Shown here: positions 25,817-34,567 of the stretch, piece after piece
Layout of the letters: each line of letters opens with the position of its first letter
Numbering within the stretch: position 1 is the first letter of the stretch
Assembly (NCBI RefSeq): GCF_014251795.1
Contig: NZ_CP059201.1
Location: forward strand, 62,001-126,000
DNA: 64,000 nt
Reading direction: 5' to 3'
Source: Blattabacterium cuenoti
GTDB lineage: Bacteria > Bacteroidota > Bacteroidia > Flavobacteriales > Blattabacteriaceae
Notes under the pieces: generated by a model
Databases searched by the model: none
Told to the model about the DNA's origin: nothing
Seen by the model: the letters and a program-made list of their open reading frames with translations, nothing else
Translations under genes and position numbers: made by a program

Positions 25817-26689
25817 ATGTCTAATCCAAAAGAAATTAAAAGAAGAATATTATCTATAGAATCAGTTATAAAAACTACAGAAGCAATGAAAATGATTTCT
25901 ATAGTGAAATTACGGAAAATAAAAAATTTACTTATTCAAATTAAAATTTATTTGGATTATATAGAAACAATTCTCTTAGATCTCTTATTTATGGAAAAGT
26001 ATAAAGAAAATTTATCAAACAATCAATATTTTACAAAAATAGGAAAAGAAAAAATGAAATTATTTATTGTATTTACTTCTGATCGTGGTTTATGTGGTTC
26101 TTTTAATTCTTCTATTTTTGAAAAAATTAATTTTATTTTTCATAAAAAAGGGTACAATGAGAATGAATGTGTATTTTTATCTGTTGGAAAAAAAGGATTT
26201 GATTTTTTATGTGGAAAATATAATATGTATAATCAAGATTTGATCGAAAATAATTTTTTGAATAAAAAAATACAATCTTTAACATCAGAGTTAATTTCTG
26301 ATTTTATTCAAAAAAAATTTTCTGCAATTTATTTAATATATAATCATTTAAAAAAATCTTTGCTTCAAGAAACAATTATAGAAAAATTTCTTCCAATTTC
26401 TATTAAAAATCTGAAAAAAAAAACATCGAAAATTTACTCTATTTTAGAACCTGATCAAAAGAAAATATTAAATTTATTAATTCCAAAATTTTTAAATACG
26501 AAATTGTTAAAAACTTTTTTGGAATCTACTACAGCAGAACATACATCTCGAATGATATCTATGCATAAAGCTACAGAAAATGCTTATGATATTAAACATG
26601 ATTTAATATTAAATTATAATAAAGAAAGACAAACTGCAATTACAAAAGAAATACTTGAAATTATTAGTGGATCAGAATCTTTAAAATGA
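25817..26689 (+). CDS. atpG: F-type ATP synthase subunit gamma
   Basis: Central rotor shaft, 290 residues. The N-terminal helix begins PKEIKRRILSIESVIKTTEAMKMIS and the C-terminal helix has TSRMISMHKATENAYD and RQTAITKEILEIISG; FTSDRGLCGSFN is the family signature near residue 88. Last gene of the operon, followed by a terminator-like hairpin at 26729-26753. Confidence 0.94.
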   Translation: MSNPKEIKRRILSIESVIKTTEAMKMISIVKLRKIKNLLIQIKIYLDYIETILLDLLFMEKYKENLSNNQYFTKIGKEKMKLFIVFTSDRGLCGSFNSSIFEKINFIFHKKGYNENECVFLSVGKKGFDFLCGKYNMYNQDLIENNFLNKKIQSLTSELISDFIQKKFSAIYLIYNHLKKSLLQETIIEKFLPISIKNLKKKTSKIYSILEPDQKKILNLLIPKFLNTKLLKTFLESTTAEHTSRMISMHKATENAYDIKHDLILNYNKERQTAITKEILEIISGSESLK

Positions 26690-26728
26690 AAGAAAATGAT
26701 CTGATCAAGATTCATAATTCATATAAAT

Positions 26729-26753
26729 AAATCAAATCATTTTGATTTTTTTT
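26729..26753 (+). terminator. Intrinsic terminator-like hairpin after atpG
   Basis: AAATCAAA (26729-26736), loop TCAT, TTTGATTT (26741-26748), then five more T. The eight-pair stem is A/T-rich with one G-C pair, so it is weak by E. coli standards, but its position 40 bases after atpG and the T-run fit termination of the atp operon. Confidence 0.5.
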
Positions 26754-26773
26754 CAAAAAAAAATAATATAATT

Positions 26774-27766
26774 ATGGAAAAAATGTTAACAGGAATTAGA
26801 AGTACAGGTTCCCCTCATTTGGGAAATATTTTAAGTGTGATTATTCCGTCTGTATCCATAGCTAATAAAAGTACAAAACATTCTTCATTCATATTTATAG
26901 CGGATTTGCATTCTATGATTCACATAGAAAATATAAAAACAATCAAAAATAATACTTATGAAATTGCAGCTGCATGGTTAGCTTTTGGATTGAATATAGA
27001 TAATTGTTTATTTTATAGACAATCTGATGTTTCATTAGTAACTGAATTGGCCTGGTATTTCAATTGTTTTTATCCATATAAAAGACTTGTGTTAGCTCAT
27101 GCTTTTAAAAAAGAAATGAAGGAAATAGATCATGGTAAAATAAGTGTAGGTTTATTTACTTATCCTATTTTAATGGCAGCTGATATTTTACTTTATAATG
27201 CAGAAATTATTCCAGTAGGAAAAGATCAATTACAACATATAGAAATCGCTCGTCGAATAGCGAATTATTTTAATAAAAAAATAGGAAAAAAATTATTTGT
27301 TATCCCTAATGCTTTTTTGCAAAAAAAAAATATGTTTGTTTTAGGAACAGACGGTAAAAAAATGAGTAAATCTAAAAAAAATTGTATTGATATTTTTTCT
27401 TCAGATGAAATTTTAAAAAAACAAATTATGGGTATACGTACAGATAATAAATCTGTAGAAGAAAAAAAGAATCCTGAAACTGATTATATTATGTTGTTAT
27501 ATAGTTTAATAGCTCCTTTGGATAAGATAGAGATTATGAAAGAAAAATATAGAAAAGGTGGATATGGATATTATGAAGCGAAAATTGCATTATACGAATA
27601 TATTATTCATAAATTCTCATATGAGAGAAAAAAATTTTTTTCTCTGATGAAAAAGAAATCTTTTTTGGATCATATTTTAGCTTTAGGAGCTAAAAAAGCA
27701 AAAAATATAGCTCAAGAAAGATTAAATTGCATTAGAAAACATTTGAAATTCAATTCTATAAATTGA
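26774..27766 (+). CDS. trpS: Tryptophanyl-tRNA synthetase
   Basis: Charges tRNA-Trp. Class I motifs: HLGN at residues 15-18 (in TGSPHLGN) and KMSKS near residue 196. The 330-residue length is standard. Conserved pocket segments FIADLHSMI and LMAADILLYNAEIIPVGKDQ are intact. A run of ten A residues (27321-27330) within the coding sequence is a possible slippage site. It stands alone between the atp terminator and grpE. Confidence 0.95.
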   Translation: MEKMLTGIRSTGSPHLGNILSVIIPSVSIANKSTKHSSFIFIADLHSMIHIENIKTIKNNTYEIAAAWLAFGLNIDNCLFYRQSDVSLVTELAWYFNCFYPYKRLVLAHAFKKEMKEIDHGKISVGLFTYPILMAADILLYNAEIIPVGKDQLQHIEIARRIANYFNKKIGKKLFVIPNAFLQKKNMFVLGTDGKKMSKSKKNCIDIFSSDEILKKQIMGIRTDNKSVEEKKNPETDYIMLLYSLIAPLDKIEIMKEKYRKGGYGYYEAKIALYEYIIHKFSYERKKFFSLMKKKSFLDHILALGAKKAKNIAQERLNCIRKHLKFNSIN

Positions 27767-27774
27767 TTTATTTA

Positions 27775-27789
27775 ATGTCATTATGACAT
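27775..27789. repeat. Inverted repeat upstream of grpE-dnaJ
   Basis: ATGTCAT-T-ATGACAT: two perfect seven-base arms around one base, 70 bases before the grpE start. A second short repeat, GCAAA/TTTGC, lies near 27804-27816. The position ahead of a heat-shock operon suggests an operator, but the sequence is not the CIRCE element and I know of no matching regulator. Confidence 0.4.
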
Positions 27790-27858
27790 AATTATAATTT
27801 ATGGCAAATCTTTTGCAAAAAAAAGTCCATATAATTATGTTGAAAATATTTTTATATT

Positions 27859-28428
27859 ATGGATATCAATCAAATAAACACTGACAAACAGTCCTCCTCA
27901 TCCTCATCCTCATGTGAGGAAGTAGAGTCTTCCTCTTGTCAAGAAAAAACAAAAGTGGATGATTCATTAAAAAAAGAAATCCAATTTCTTAAAGAAGAGT
28001 TAGAAAAAGAAAAAGATAAATTTTTACGTCTTTTTGCTGAATTTGAAAATTCTAAAAAACGCATACAAAAAGAAAGATTTGATATTTTTAGAAATGTTCA
28101 TGAGCAAATTCTTATAGATTTAATTCCGATTTTAGATGATTTTGAACGATGTATTAAAGAATTAAGAAAATATAAAGATAAAGATGAATATCTTGTAAAA
28201 GGAATTTTTTTTATACAGGAAAAACTTATTAAAATTTTAAAAGAAAAAGGATTAAATAAAATCAAAATAAAAAAAGGTGATGATTTTAACACGGATTTTC
28301 ATGATGCTGTAACGCAAATACCAGCTGTAACTGAAAATTTAAAAGGAAAAATTATAGAAATCATAGAAGCTGGATATATTTTAAAAGAAAAAGTGATACG
28401 ACATGCTAAAGTTATTACCGGAAAATAA
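27859..28428 (+). CDS. grpE: GrpE nucleotide exchange factor
   Basis: Nucleotide exchange factor of the DnaK chaperone, 189 residues. After a long helical segment (about residues 38-75) the core begins [17 protein letters not shown], and the C-terminal beta domain includes [10 protein letters not shown] and [11 protein letters not shown]. The N-terminus is unusual: seven Ser in a row and further Ser/Glu runs encoded by repeating TCC/TCA triplets (27893-27950). dnaJ follows 11 bases later; dnaK is not in the window. Confidence 0.93.
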   Translation: MDINQINTDKQSSSSSSSCEEVESSSCQEKTKVDDSLKKEIQFLKEELEKEKDKFLRLFAEFENSKKRIQKERFDIFRNVHEQILIDLIPILDDFERCIKELRKYKDKDEYLVKGIFFIQEKLIKILKEKGLNKIKIKKGDDFNTDFHDAVTQIPAVTENLKGKIIEIIEAGYILKEKVIRHAKVITGK

Positions 28429-28439
28429 TTTTTATCTTC

Positions 28440-29558
28440 ATGATGAAAAAAGATTATTACGAAGTATTAGGAGTTTCTAAAAATGCTTCTCCAGAAGAAA
28501 TTAAAAAGGCTTATCGAAAACTAGCAATAAAATATCATCCAGATAAGAATTTAGATAACAAAAAAAAAGCAGAAGAAAAATTCAAAGAAGCGGCTGAAGC
28601 TTATGAAGTATTAAGTAATACAGAAAAAAGACAACGTTATGATAAATTTGGACATTCTGGAATAAAAGGAAGCGCATCAGGTTCAGGTATGAACATGGAG
28701 GATATTTTTGCGAATTTTGGGGATATTTTCGCTGATGCATTTGGAGAAAGTTTTTCCAATTTCGGATTTGGAAGATCAACTAGAAACAAAACTATTAAAG
28801 GAAGTGATTTAAGAATTAGAGTCAAACTTTCATTAGAAGAAATAGCTCACGGAGTTGAAAAAAAAGTAAAAGTTAAAAGACTTAAAGCAGCTAAAGGCAT
28901 AAAATTTAAAAATTGTACATCTTGTAATGGGACTGGTCAGATAACACGAGTCACTAATACTATTTTAGGGAGAATGCAAACAACTTCACAATGTGGAATA
29001 TGTTATGGAACTGGAAAAGTGATTGAAAATATTCCTTATGGAGCTAATAAACATGGATTAATTAAAGAGGAGGAGTTAGTAACTATAAAGATTCCCGAAG
29101 GATTAACAGAAGGGATTCAATTGAAAGTTTCTGAAAAAGGAAATGAAGCTCCATTTGGAGGAATTTCTGGTGATTTGATTGTGTTAATTGAGGAAATCCC
29201 TCATGCAAAATTAAAAAGAGAAGGAAGTAATCTTCATTATGATTTATACATATCATTTTCAGATGCAATATTGGGCGCTATAAAAGAAGTTCCCACTATT
29301 AATGGGAAAGCGAGAATAAAAATAGATCCAGGAACACAGTCAGGAAAAACTCTTAGATTAAAAAACAAAGGATTGCCTAATATTGAAGGATATGGATATG
29401 GAAGTCTTTTAATTCATGTGAATGTTTGGACTCCAAAAAAAATTAATGAAGAACAAAGAAAATTTTTTGAAAAAATGAGAAAAAATGAAAATTTTATTCC
29501 TCATCCAGGAAATTCAGAAAAATCTTTTTTTGATAAAGTCAGAGAAATGTTCTCATAA
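28440..29558 (+). CDS. dnaJ: DnaJ co-chaperone
   Basis: Hsp40 that delivers substrates to DnaK. The J domain begins [16 protein letters not shown] and has the HPD triad in KYHPDKN, followed by a short Gly/Phe region (about residues 73-112). The zinc domain has only two CxxCxGxG repeats (CTSCNGTG and CGICYGTG) in place of four, so at most one zinc site remains. I recall this reduced form in other Flavobacteriia. The C-terminal domains and the end [13 protein letters not shown] are normal. Start is 28440 or the adjacent ATG 28443. Confidence 0.93.
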   Translation: MMKKDYYEVLGVSKNASPEEIKKAYRKLAIKYHPDKNLDNKKKAEEKFKEAAEAYEVLSNTEKRQRYDKFGHSGIKGSASGSGMNMEDIFANFGDIFADAFGESFSNFGFGRSTRNKTIKGSDLRIRVKLSLEEIAHGVEKKVKVKRLKAAKGIKFKNCTSCNGTGQITRVTNTILGRMQTTSQCGICYGTGKVIENIPYGANKHGLIKEEELVTIKIPEGLTEGIQLKVSEKGNEAPFGGISGDLIVLIEEIPHAKLKREGSNLHYDLYISFSDAILGAIKEVPTINGKARIKIDPGTQSGKTLRLKNKGLPNIEGYGYGSLLIHVNVWTPKKINEEQRKFFEKMRKNENFIPHPGNSEKSFFDKVREMFS

Positions 29559-29577
29559 ATATTAAACGTGATTATAA

Positions 29578-29585
29578 TAATTTTG
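29578..29585 (+). promoter_or_regulatory. Candidate -7 box for mnmA
   Basis: TAATTTTG matches TAnnTTTG, 40 bases before the mnmA ATG in a 67-base spacer. No TTG at -33, so only partial support. Confidence 0.35.
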
Positions 29586-29625
29586 TTTCAATTCACATAA
29601 CTATAACATAATAAATTTTATCATT

Positions 29626-30852
29626 ATGCAAAAAGTAGTAGTTGGACTTTCAGGCGGAGTTGATTCAAGTGTTGCTGCATTAATTCTTAAAAAAAAAGGT
29701 TATCAAGTTATTGGCTTATTTATGCATAATTGGGAATGGGAAGAGGAAGATATTAACAAATGTACTTGGAAAGAAGATAGCATTGATGCTATGTTAGTTG
29801 CTAAACAATTAAATATACCTTTTCAAGTAGTTGATATGAAAAATGAATATAAAAAACATGTCATTAATTACATGTTTAACGAGTATAGATTAGGAAAAAC
29901 TCCTAATCCAGATATCTTGTGTAATAAAGAAATAAAATTCAAAATTTTTTTGAAAAAAGCCCTTAATTTAGGAGCAGATTTCATTGCTACAGGACATTAT
30001 GCGAATAAAGAAAAAATTGTAAAAAATAGAAAAATAATTTATCGTCTTTTAATTGGAAAAGATCTGAATAAAGATCAATCATATTTTTTATGTCAATTAA
30101 CACAATATCAATTGAAAAAATCACTATTTCCATTAGGATTATTAACTAAAAATCAAGTTAGAAAAATAGCAGATATATATCGATTACGTAATGCTCATAA
30201 AAAAGAATCTCAAGGTTTATGTTTTGTAGGTAAAATTAATTTACCCAATTTTCTTAAAAAAAAAATCATTCCAAAAAAAGGAAAAATAATTTTCATAAAT
30301 TCTAACTCCTCAATATATCAAGAAAAAAAACATTTTCTTTCTAAAGAAGAAGAATTGTTTTTTTTGTCTAAAAAAAAAAAATATAGAAAATCAGATGGGA
30401 AAGTAATTGGATACCATCAAGGGGCTCATTCTTTTACTAAGGGACAACGTAAAGGGATAGCATTAGGTGGTTATCAGGAAGCTCTTTTTGTTATAGATAC
30501 TGATGTAAAAGAAAATATTGTTTATACAGGTATGGGGAAAAAACATCCAGGATTATATAGGAAATCTTTGTTTATTCATGAAGAAAATATTCATTGGATA
30601 CGGAAAGATCTTACTCTTTTGGAAGGTGATAAAATGAATGTATTTTGTAGAATTCGTTATAGACAACCATTACAAAAATCAAAATTATATAAAATAAGAA
30701 AAGGAATGTTTATTGAGTTTGAAACCATGCAATGTGCTATAACAGAAGGACAATTTGTCGCTTGGTATATTGGAAAGGAATTGATAGGATCAGGAGTAAT
30801 TTCTATTATTTTATATTTTATATTTTTTTCAAAAATTGAATATATTTTATAA
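29626..30852 (+). CDS. mnmA: tRNA 2-thiouridylase MnmA
   Basis: Makes 2-thiouridine at the wobble position of Lys, Glu and Gln tRNAs; works with MnmG, also in this window. The PP-loop SGGVDSS is at residues 9-15, the nucleophile Cys99 in NPDILCNKE and the persulfide Cys199 in ESQGLCFVG. The 408-residue protein has an extra hydrophobic tail after the usual GSGVI end (IILYFIFFSKIEYIL). A run of twelve A (30370-30381) lies in the coding sequence, with frame intact. Confidence 0.94.
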   Translation: MQKVVVGLSGGVDSSVAALILKKKGYQVIGLFMHNWEWEEEDINKCTWKEDSIDAMLVAKQLNIPFQVVDMKNEYKKHVINYMFNEYRLGKTPNPDILCNKEIKFKIFLKKALNLGADFIATGHYANKEKIVKNRKIIYRLLIGKDLNKDQSYFLCQLTQYQLKKSLFPLGLLTKNQVRKIADIYRLRNAHKKESQGLCFVGKINLPNFLKKKIIPKKGKIIFINSNSSIYQEKKHFLSKEEELFFLSKKKKYRKSDGKVIGYHQGAHSFTKGQRKGIALGGYQEALFVIDTDVKENIVYTGMGKKHPGLYRKSLFIHEENIHWIRKDLTLLEGDKMNVFCRIRYRQPLQKSKLYKIRKGMFIEFETMQCAITEGQFVAWYIGKELIGSGVISIILYFIFFSKIEYIL

Positions 30853-31039
30853 ATATAAATTTTTATTTTTTAATTTTTTATCAAAAAAAAGCGTGATTTT
30901 TTAATATAAAATTAAAAATGTATTGTTCAAGTAATTTCTAATTATTAACTTTACAATATATTCACTAATACATCAAAATAATAATAATATTATAAAAATA
31001 AATCCATAAAAAACGCTTTTATATAATCTATATTTTTCA

Positions 31040-31047
31040 TATTTTTG
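31040..31047 (+). promoter_or_regulatory. Candidate -7 box for the ilv operon
   Basis: TATTTTTG matches TAnnTTTG. Transcription from here would give a leader of about 110 bases containing the hairpin ATAGTTTT/AAAACTAT (31072-31093) and then the terminator-like hairpin at 31119. No -33 TTG is found. Confidence 0.35.
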
Positions 31048-31118
31048 CACATTATATAATTCATAATTTGTATAGTTTTTTTCATAAAACTATTCGAGTT
31101 CGGTGTTATTTTTTTTAT

Positions 31119-31146
31119 CCCTACTTGATAGATAAGTAGGGCTTTT
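31119..31146 (+). terminator. Terminator-like hairpin in the ilvD leader (possible attenuator)
   Basis: CCCTACTT (31119-31126), loop of seven bases, AAGTAGGG (31134-31141), then CTTTTT. Eight perfect pairs with four G-C make it the strongest simple hairpin-plus-T element in the window. It ends 19 bases before the ilvD ATG, so it would stop transcription before the operon and not after a gene. That position suggests attenuation, or the 3' end of a small RNA from the preceding spacer. Confidence 0.6.
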
Positions 31147-31165
31147 TGATTTATTAAAATTTTTC

Positions 31166-32851
31166 ATGAAAAAAAGAATTAACGATTTTAGTAAGAAAAT
31201 CACGAAAGAACCTAATTTGCCAGCGGCACATGCTATGTTGTATGCTGCAGGAATGAAAGAATCAGATTTTTGCAAAGCTCAAATAGGAATAGTTAGTAAT
31301 TGGTACGAAGGGAATCCTTGTAATATGCATTTAGACAAATTAGCTAAAAGAATCAAATCATCGGTTATAAAAAAAAATTTAGTAGGATTTCAATTTACTA
31401 CTATTGGAGTAAGTGATGGAATTACTATGGGAACATCAGGAATGAGGTATTCATTACCTTCTAGAGAATTAATAGCAGATAGTATAGAAACTGTAGTCAA
31501 TTCTCATCATTATGATGGAGTGATAGCTATACCTGGATGTGATAAAAATATACCAGGAGTTATGATAGCTTTGTTAAGATTGAATAGACCATCTATAATT
31601 GTATACGGAGGAAGTATTTCTTCTGGTTATTATAATGGAAAAAAATTAGATGTTATTTCTTCTTTTGAAGCTTTAGGAAAAAAAAATACGAATCAAATTA
31701 GTGAAGATGAATATAGAAATATTGTAAAGAATTCTTGTCCTGGTCCAGGAGCTTGTGGAGGAATGTATACGGCAAATACTATGGCTTCTGCTTTAGAAGC
31801 TATGGGGATGATGCTTCCTTATTCTTCATCTTCTCCTTCAACTAGTGAAAACAAGAAAAAAGAATGTGAAGAAATTTCTGTATATATGAAAAATATTTTA
31901 GAAAAAGGAATCAAACCTAAAGATATAGTAACAAAAACTTCTATAGAAAATGGAGTCAAATTAGCTATGTGTTTAGGTGGGTCTACTAATTTAGTTTTAC
32001 ATTTTTTAGCCATTGCTAAATCAGCAAATATTGATTTTTCTTTAAAAGATTTTCATAAAATTAGTAATCAAGTCCCTCTCATTGGAAATCTAAAACCTAG
32101 TGGAATTTTTTTGATGGAAGATATACATATGTATATAGGAGGAATGCCTGTTATTATAAAATATTTATTAAATGAAGGAATATTATCAGGAGATTGTTTA
32201 ACCGTTACTGGAAAAACATTATGTGAAAATATGAAAAATATTCCCAATATAACTTTTAATCAAAAAATAGTTCATTCCTTAGCCCGTCCAATCAAAAAAA
32301 ATGGACATATCAGAATTTTATATGGAAATTTATCTCCAGAAGGGGCTGTTGCCAAAATAACTGGAAAAGAAGGAACAATTTTCCGTGGAAAGGCTAATGT
32401 TTTTAATTCTGAAAAAGAAGCAAATCAAGCTATTTTGAATAATAAAATTTTACCTGGAATCGTTATTGTAATTCGATATGTAGGTCCTATGGGTGGCCCA
32501 GGAATGCCAGAAATGTTAAAACCAACATCTTATATTATGGGATCTGGTTTAGGGAAAAAAGTAGCACTCATTACAGATGGAAGATTCTCAGGTGGATCAC
32601 ATGGTTTTGTTGTAGGACATATTTCTCCAGAAGCACAATCTGGAGGATTAATTGCTTTAGTACAAAATGATGATTTTATTAAAATAGATACGGAAAATGA
32701 CACTATTACTCTTGAAGTAGAATATGAAGAAATACAAAAAAGGAGAAAATTATGGAGTCCACCTTTGTTAAAAATACAAAAAGGATATCTATATAAATAT
32801 ACAAAAATGGTATCCCAAGCTTCTGAAGGATGCGTTACAGATCAATTTTAG
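31166..32851 (+). CDS. ilvD: Dihydroxy-acid dehydratase
   Basis: Iron-sulfur dehydratase of valine, isoleucine and leucine synthesis. The 561-residue protein has the cluster cysteines in EGNPCNMH, IPGCDKN and GPGACGGMYTANTM, and the C-terminal GRFSGGSHGFVVGHISPEA. It is the first gene of ilvD-ilvB-ilvN-ilvC-ilvA and sits directly behind the terminator-like hairpin. ilvB starts three bases after its stop. Confidence 0.96.
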   Translation: MKKRINDFSKKITKEPNLPAAHAMLYAAGMKESDFCKAQIGIVSNWYEGNPCNMHLDKLAKRIKSSVIKKNLVGFQFTTIGVSDGITMGTSGMRYSLPSRELIADSIETVVNSHHYDGVIAIPGCDKNIPGVMIALLRLNRPSIIVYGGSISSGYYNGKKLDVISSFEALGKKNTNQISEDEYRNIVKNSCPGPGACGGMYTANTMASALEAMGMMLPYSSSSPSTSENKKKECEEISVYMKNILEKGIKPKDIVTKTSIENGVKLAMCLGGSTNLVLHFLAIAKSANIDFSLKDFHKISNQVPLIGNLKPSGIFLMEDIHMYIGGMPVIIKYLLNEGILSGDCLTVTGKTLCENMKNIPNITFNQKIVHSLARPIKKNGHIRILYGNLSPEGAVAKITGKEGTIFRGKANVFNSEKEANQAILNNKILPGIVIVIRYVGPMGGPGMPEMLKPTSYIMGSGLGKKVALITDGRFSGGSHGFVVGHISPEAQSGGLIALVQNDDFIKIDTENDTITLEVEYEEIQKRRKLWSPPLLKIQKGYLYKYTKMVSQASEGCVTDQF

Positions 32852-32854
32852 GAT

Positions 32855-34549
32855 ATGGAAAGAAAGTTCTTCTATGGTTCAGAAATCGTAATAAAAACCC
32901 TATTATATGAAAAGGTAAAATACATCTTTGGATATCCAGGTGGTGCTATTATGCCCATATACGATTCTTTGCATGATTATTTAAGTTCTATTTCGCATAT
33001 TCTTATGCGTCATGAACAAGGTTCAATTCATGCTGCACAAGGATATGCTAGAGCTACTGGTCAAATTGGTGTGTGTTTTACAACTTCAGGCCCAGGAGCT
33101 ACCAATTTAATTACTGGATTAGCCGATGCTTTGATAGATAGTACTCCTATTGTTTGTATTACTGGACAAGTTTCTTCTCATTTATTAGGAACTGATGCTT
33201 TTCAAGAAACAAATATTATGGATATTTCTATCCCTGTAACCAAATGGAATATTCAAGTTTTAAAAACTGAAGATATTTGTGAATCAATCAAAAAAGGTTT
33301 TTTTATTGCTAAAAAAGGAAGACCAGGACCTGTTTTAATAGATATTACTAAAGATGCTCAGCTTCAAAAAGCTGTATTCCACTATACACGTTGTAAACAT
33401 ATTAAAAATTTTCATCCATATCCTTGTATAGAAGATAAAAAAATAATAGAAGCTGCAAATCTAATCAACTTAGCGGAAAAACCCTTAATTCTTGTAGGTC
33501 AAGGAGTCATTTTAGCTGAAGCAGAAGAAGAATTTAAAGAATTTGTTGAAAAAACTGGAATTCCAGTAGCGAGTACTCTGTTAGGATTAGGAGCATTGGA
33601 TAGTGATCATCGTTTGTATGTTGGCATGTTAGGCATGCATGGAAATTATGCTCCAAATATTTTAACTAATCAATGTGATATAATCATTGCAGTAGGAATG
33701 CGATTTGATGATCGTGTAACTGGAGATGTTAAAAAATATGCTAGACGAGCTAAAATTATTCATTTAGAAATAGATTCTTCGGAAATAAACAAAAACATTT
33801 TATGTCATATTCCAATTTTAGGAGATTGTAAAATTTCTTTAAAAAAACTGGTTTCTTACGTTAATCAATCTATTCATAAAGAATGGATTGATCAATTTTT
33901 TCATCTTAAAGAAAAAGAAAAAAACGTAGTTATACAAAGAGATATCAATCCAAAACAAGGAGAAATTACGATGGGGGAAGTAATTAAATGGATTAACCAA
34001 TATAAACAAAAAAACGCAATCCTTGTAACTGATGTAGGACAACATCAAATGATAGCTTCAAGATATTTTAATTTTACCTGCAAAAAAAGTCAAATTACTT
34101 CTGGAGGATTAGGAACTATGGGTTTTGCTTTACCAGCTTCAATAGGTGCTCAATTAGGATCCAAAAATAGACAAGTAATCTGTGTTGTAGGAGATGGAGG
34201 AATCCAAATGACAATACAAGAAATGGGAACTATTTTGCAAAATAGTATTCCCGTTAAAATTATACTATTAAATAATAATTTCTTGGGAATGGTACGTCAG
34301 TGGCAACAACTTTTTTTCAATAAACGTTATTCGTGTACAGAATTAGTGAATCCAGATTTTATCAAATTAGCTAATGCTTATGATATAAAAGCAAAAAAGG
34401 TGAAAGAAAGAGAGGAATTAGGAGAATCAATAAAGAAAGCATTAAATCATGAAACAGCTTTCTTACTAGAAATTGTAATTAAAAAAGAAGATAATGTTTT
34501 TCCTATGATTCCTGCAGGAGCATCTGTAGATGAAATTCGTTTAACATAA
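32855..34549 (+). CDS. ilvB: Acetolactate synthase large (catalytic) subunit
   Basis: ThDP- and FAD-dependent first common enzyme of branched-chain amino-acid synthesis. The 564-residue protein has the catalytic Glu in MRHEQGSIHAAQGYARATG, the FAD region with RFDDRVTGD, and the ThDP motif GDGGIQMTIQEM ending with NNNFLGMVRQWQ. Length and motifs are complete. It is followed by a very short regulatory subunit. Confidence 0.96.
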   Translation: MERKFFYGSEIVIKTLLYEKVKYIFGYPGGAIMPIYDSLHDYLSSISHILMRHEQGSIHAAQGYARATGQIGVCFTTSGPGATNLITGLADALIDSTPIVCITGQVSSHLLGTDAFQETNIMDISIPVTKWNIQVLKTEDICESIKKGFFIAKKGRPGPVLIDITKDAQLQKAVFHYTRCKHIKNFHPYPCIEDKKIIEAANLINLAEKPLILVGQGVILAEAEEEFKEFVEKTGIPVASTLLGLGALDSDHRLYVGMLGMHGNYAPNILTNQCDIIIAVGMRFDDRVTGDVKKYARRAKIIHLEIDSSEINKNILCHIPILGDCKISLKKLVSYVNQSIHKEWIDQFFHLKEKEKNVVIQRDINPKQGEITMGEVIKWINQYKQKNAILVTDVGQHQMIASRYFNFTCKKSQITSGGLGTMGFALPASIGAQLGSKNRQVICVVGDGGIQMTIQEMGTILQNSIPVKIILLNNNFLGMVRQWQQLFFNKRYSCTELVNPDFIKLANAYDIKAKKVKEREELGESIKKALNHETAFLLEIVIKKEDNVFPMIPAGASVDEIRLT

Positions 34550-34567
34550 TTTTAAATATATAGCATT

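Larger units (their letters stand above)
30853..31165 (+). other. 313-base spacer, possible structured RNA plus ilv leader
   Basis: No gene is seen in this spacer. Bases 30887-30902 (AAAAGCGT, two bases, TTTTTT) can pair with 31008-31020 (AAAAAACGCTTTT), and inside that ATGTATT (30918-30924) can pair with AATACAT (30967-30973), which would make a rod-like RNA of about 135 nucleotides. The stems are mostly A-U, so chance is a serious alternative. The last 120 bases hold a candidate promoter and two hairpins ahead of ilvD. Confidence 0.35.

Noticed and set aside
31068-31139. Open frame from TTG 31068 to a TAG inside the ilvD leader hairpin, as an attenuation leader peptide
   Set aside because: The 23-codon peptide is rich in Phe and Tyr and has few Ile, Leu or Val codons, and it lacks an ATG. 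It does not fit classical branched-chain attenuation.
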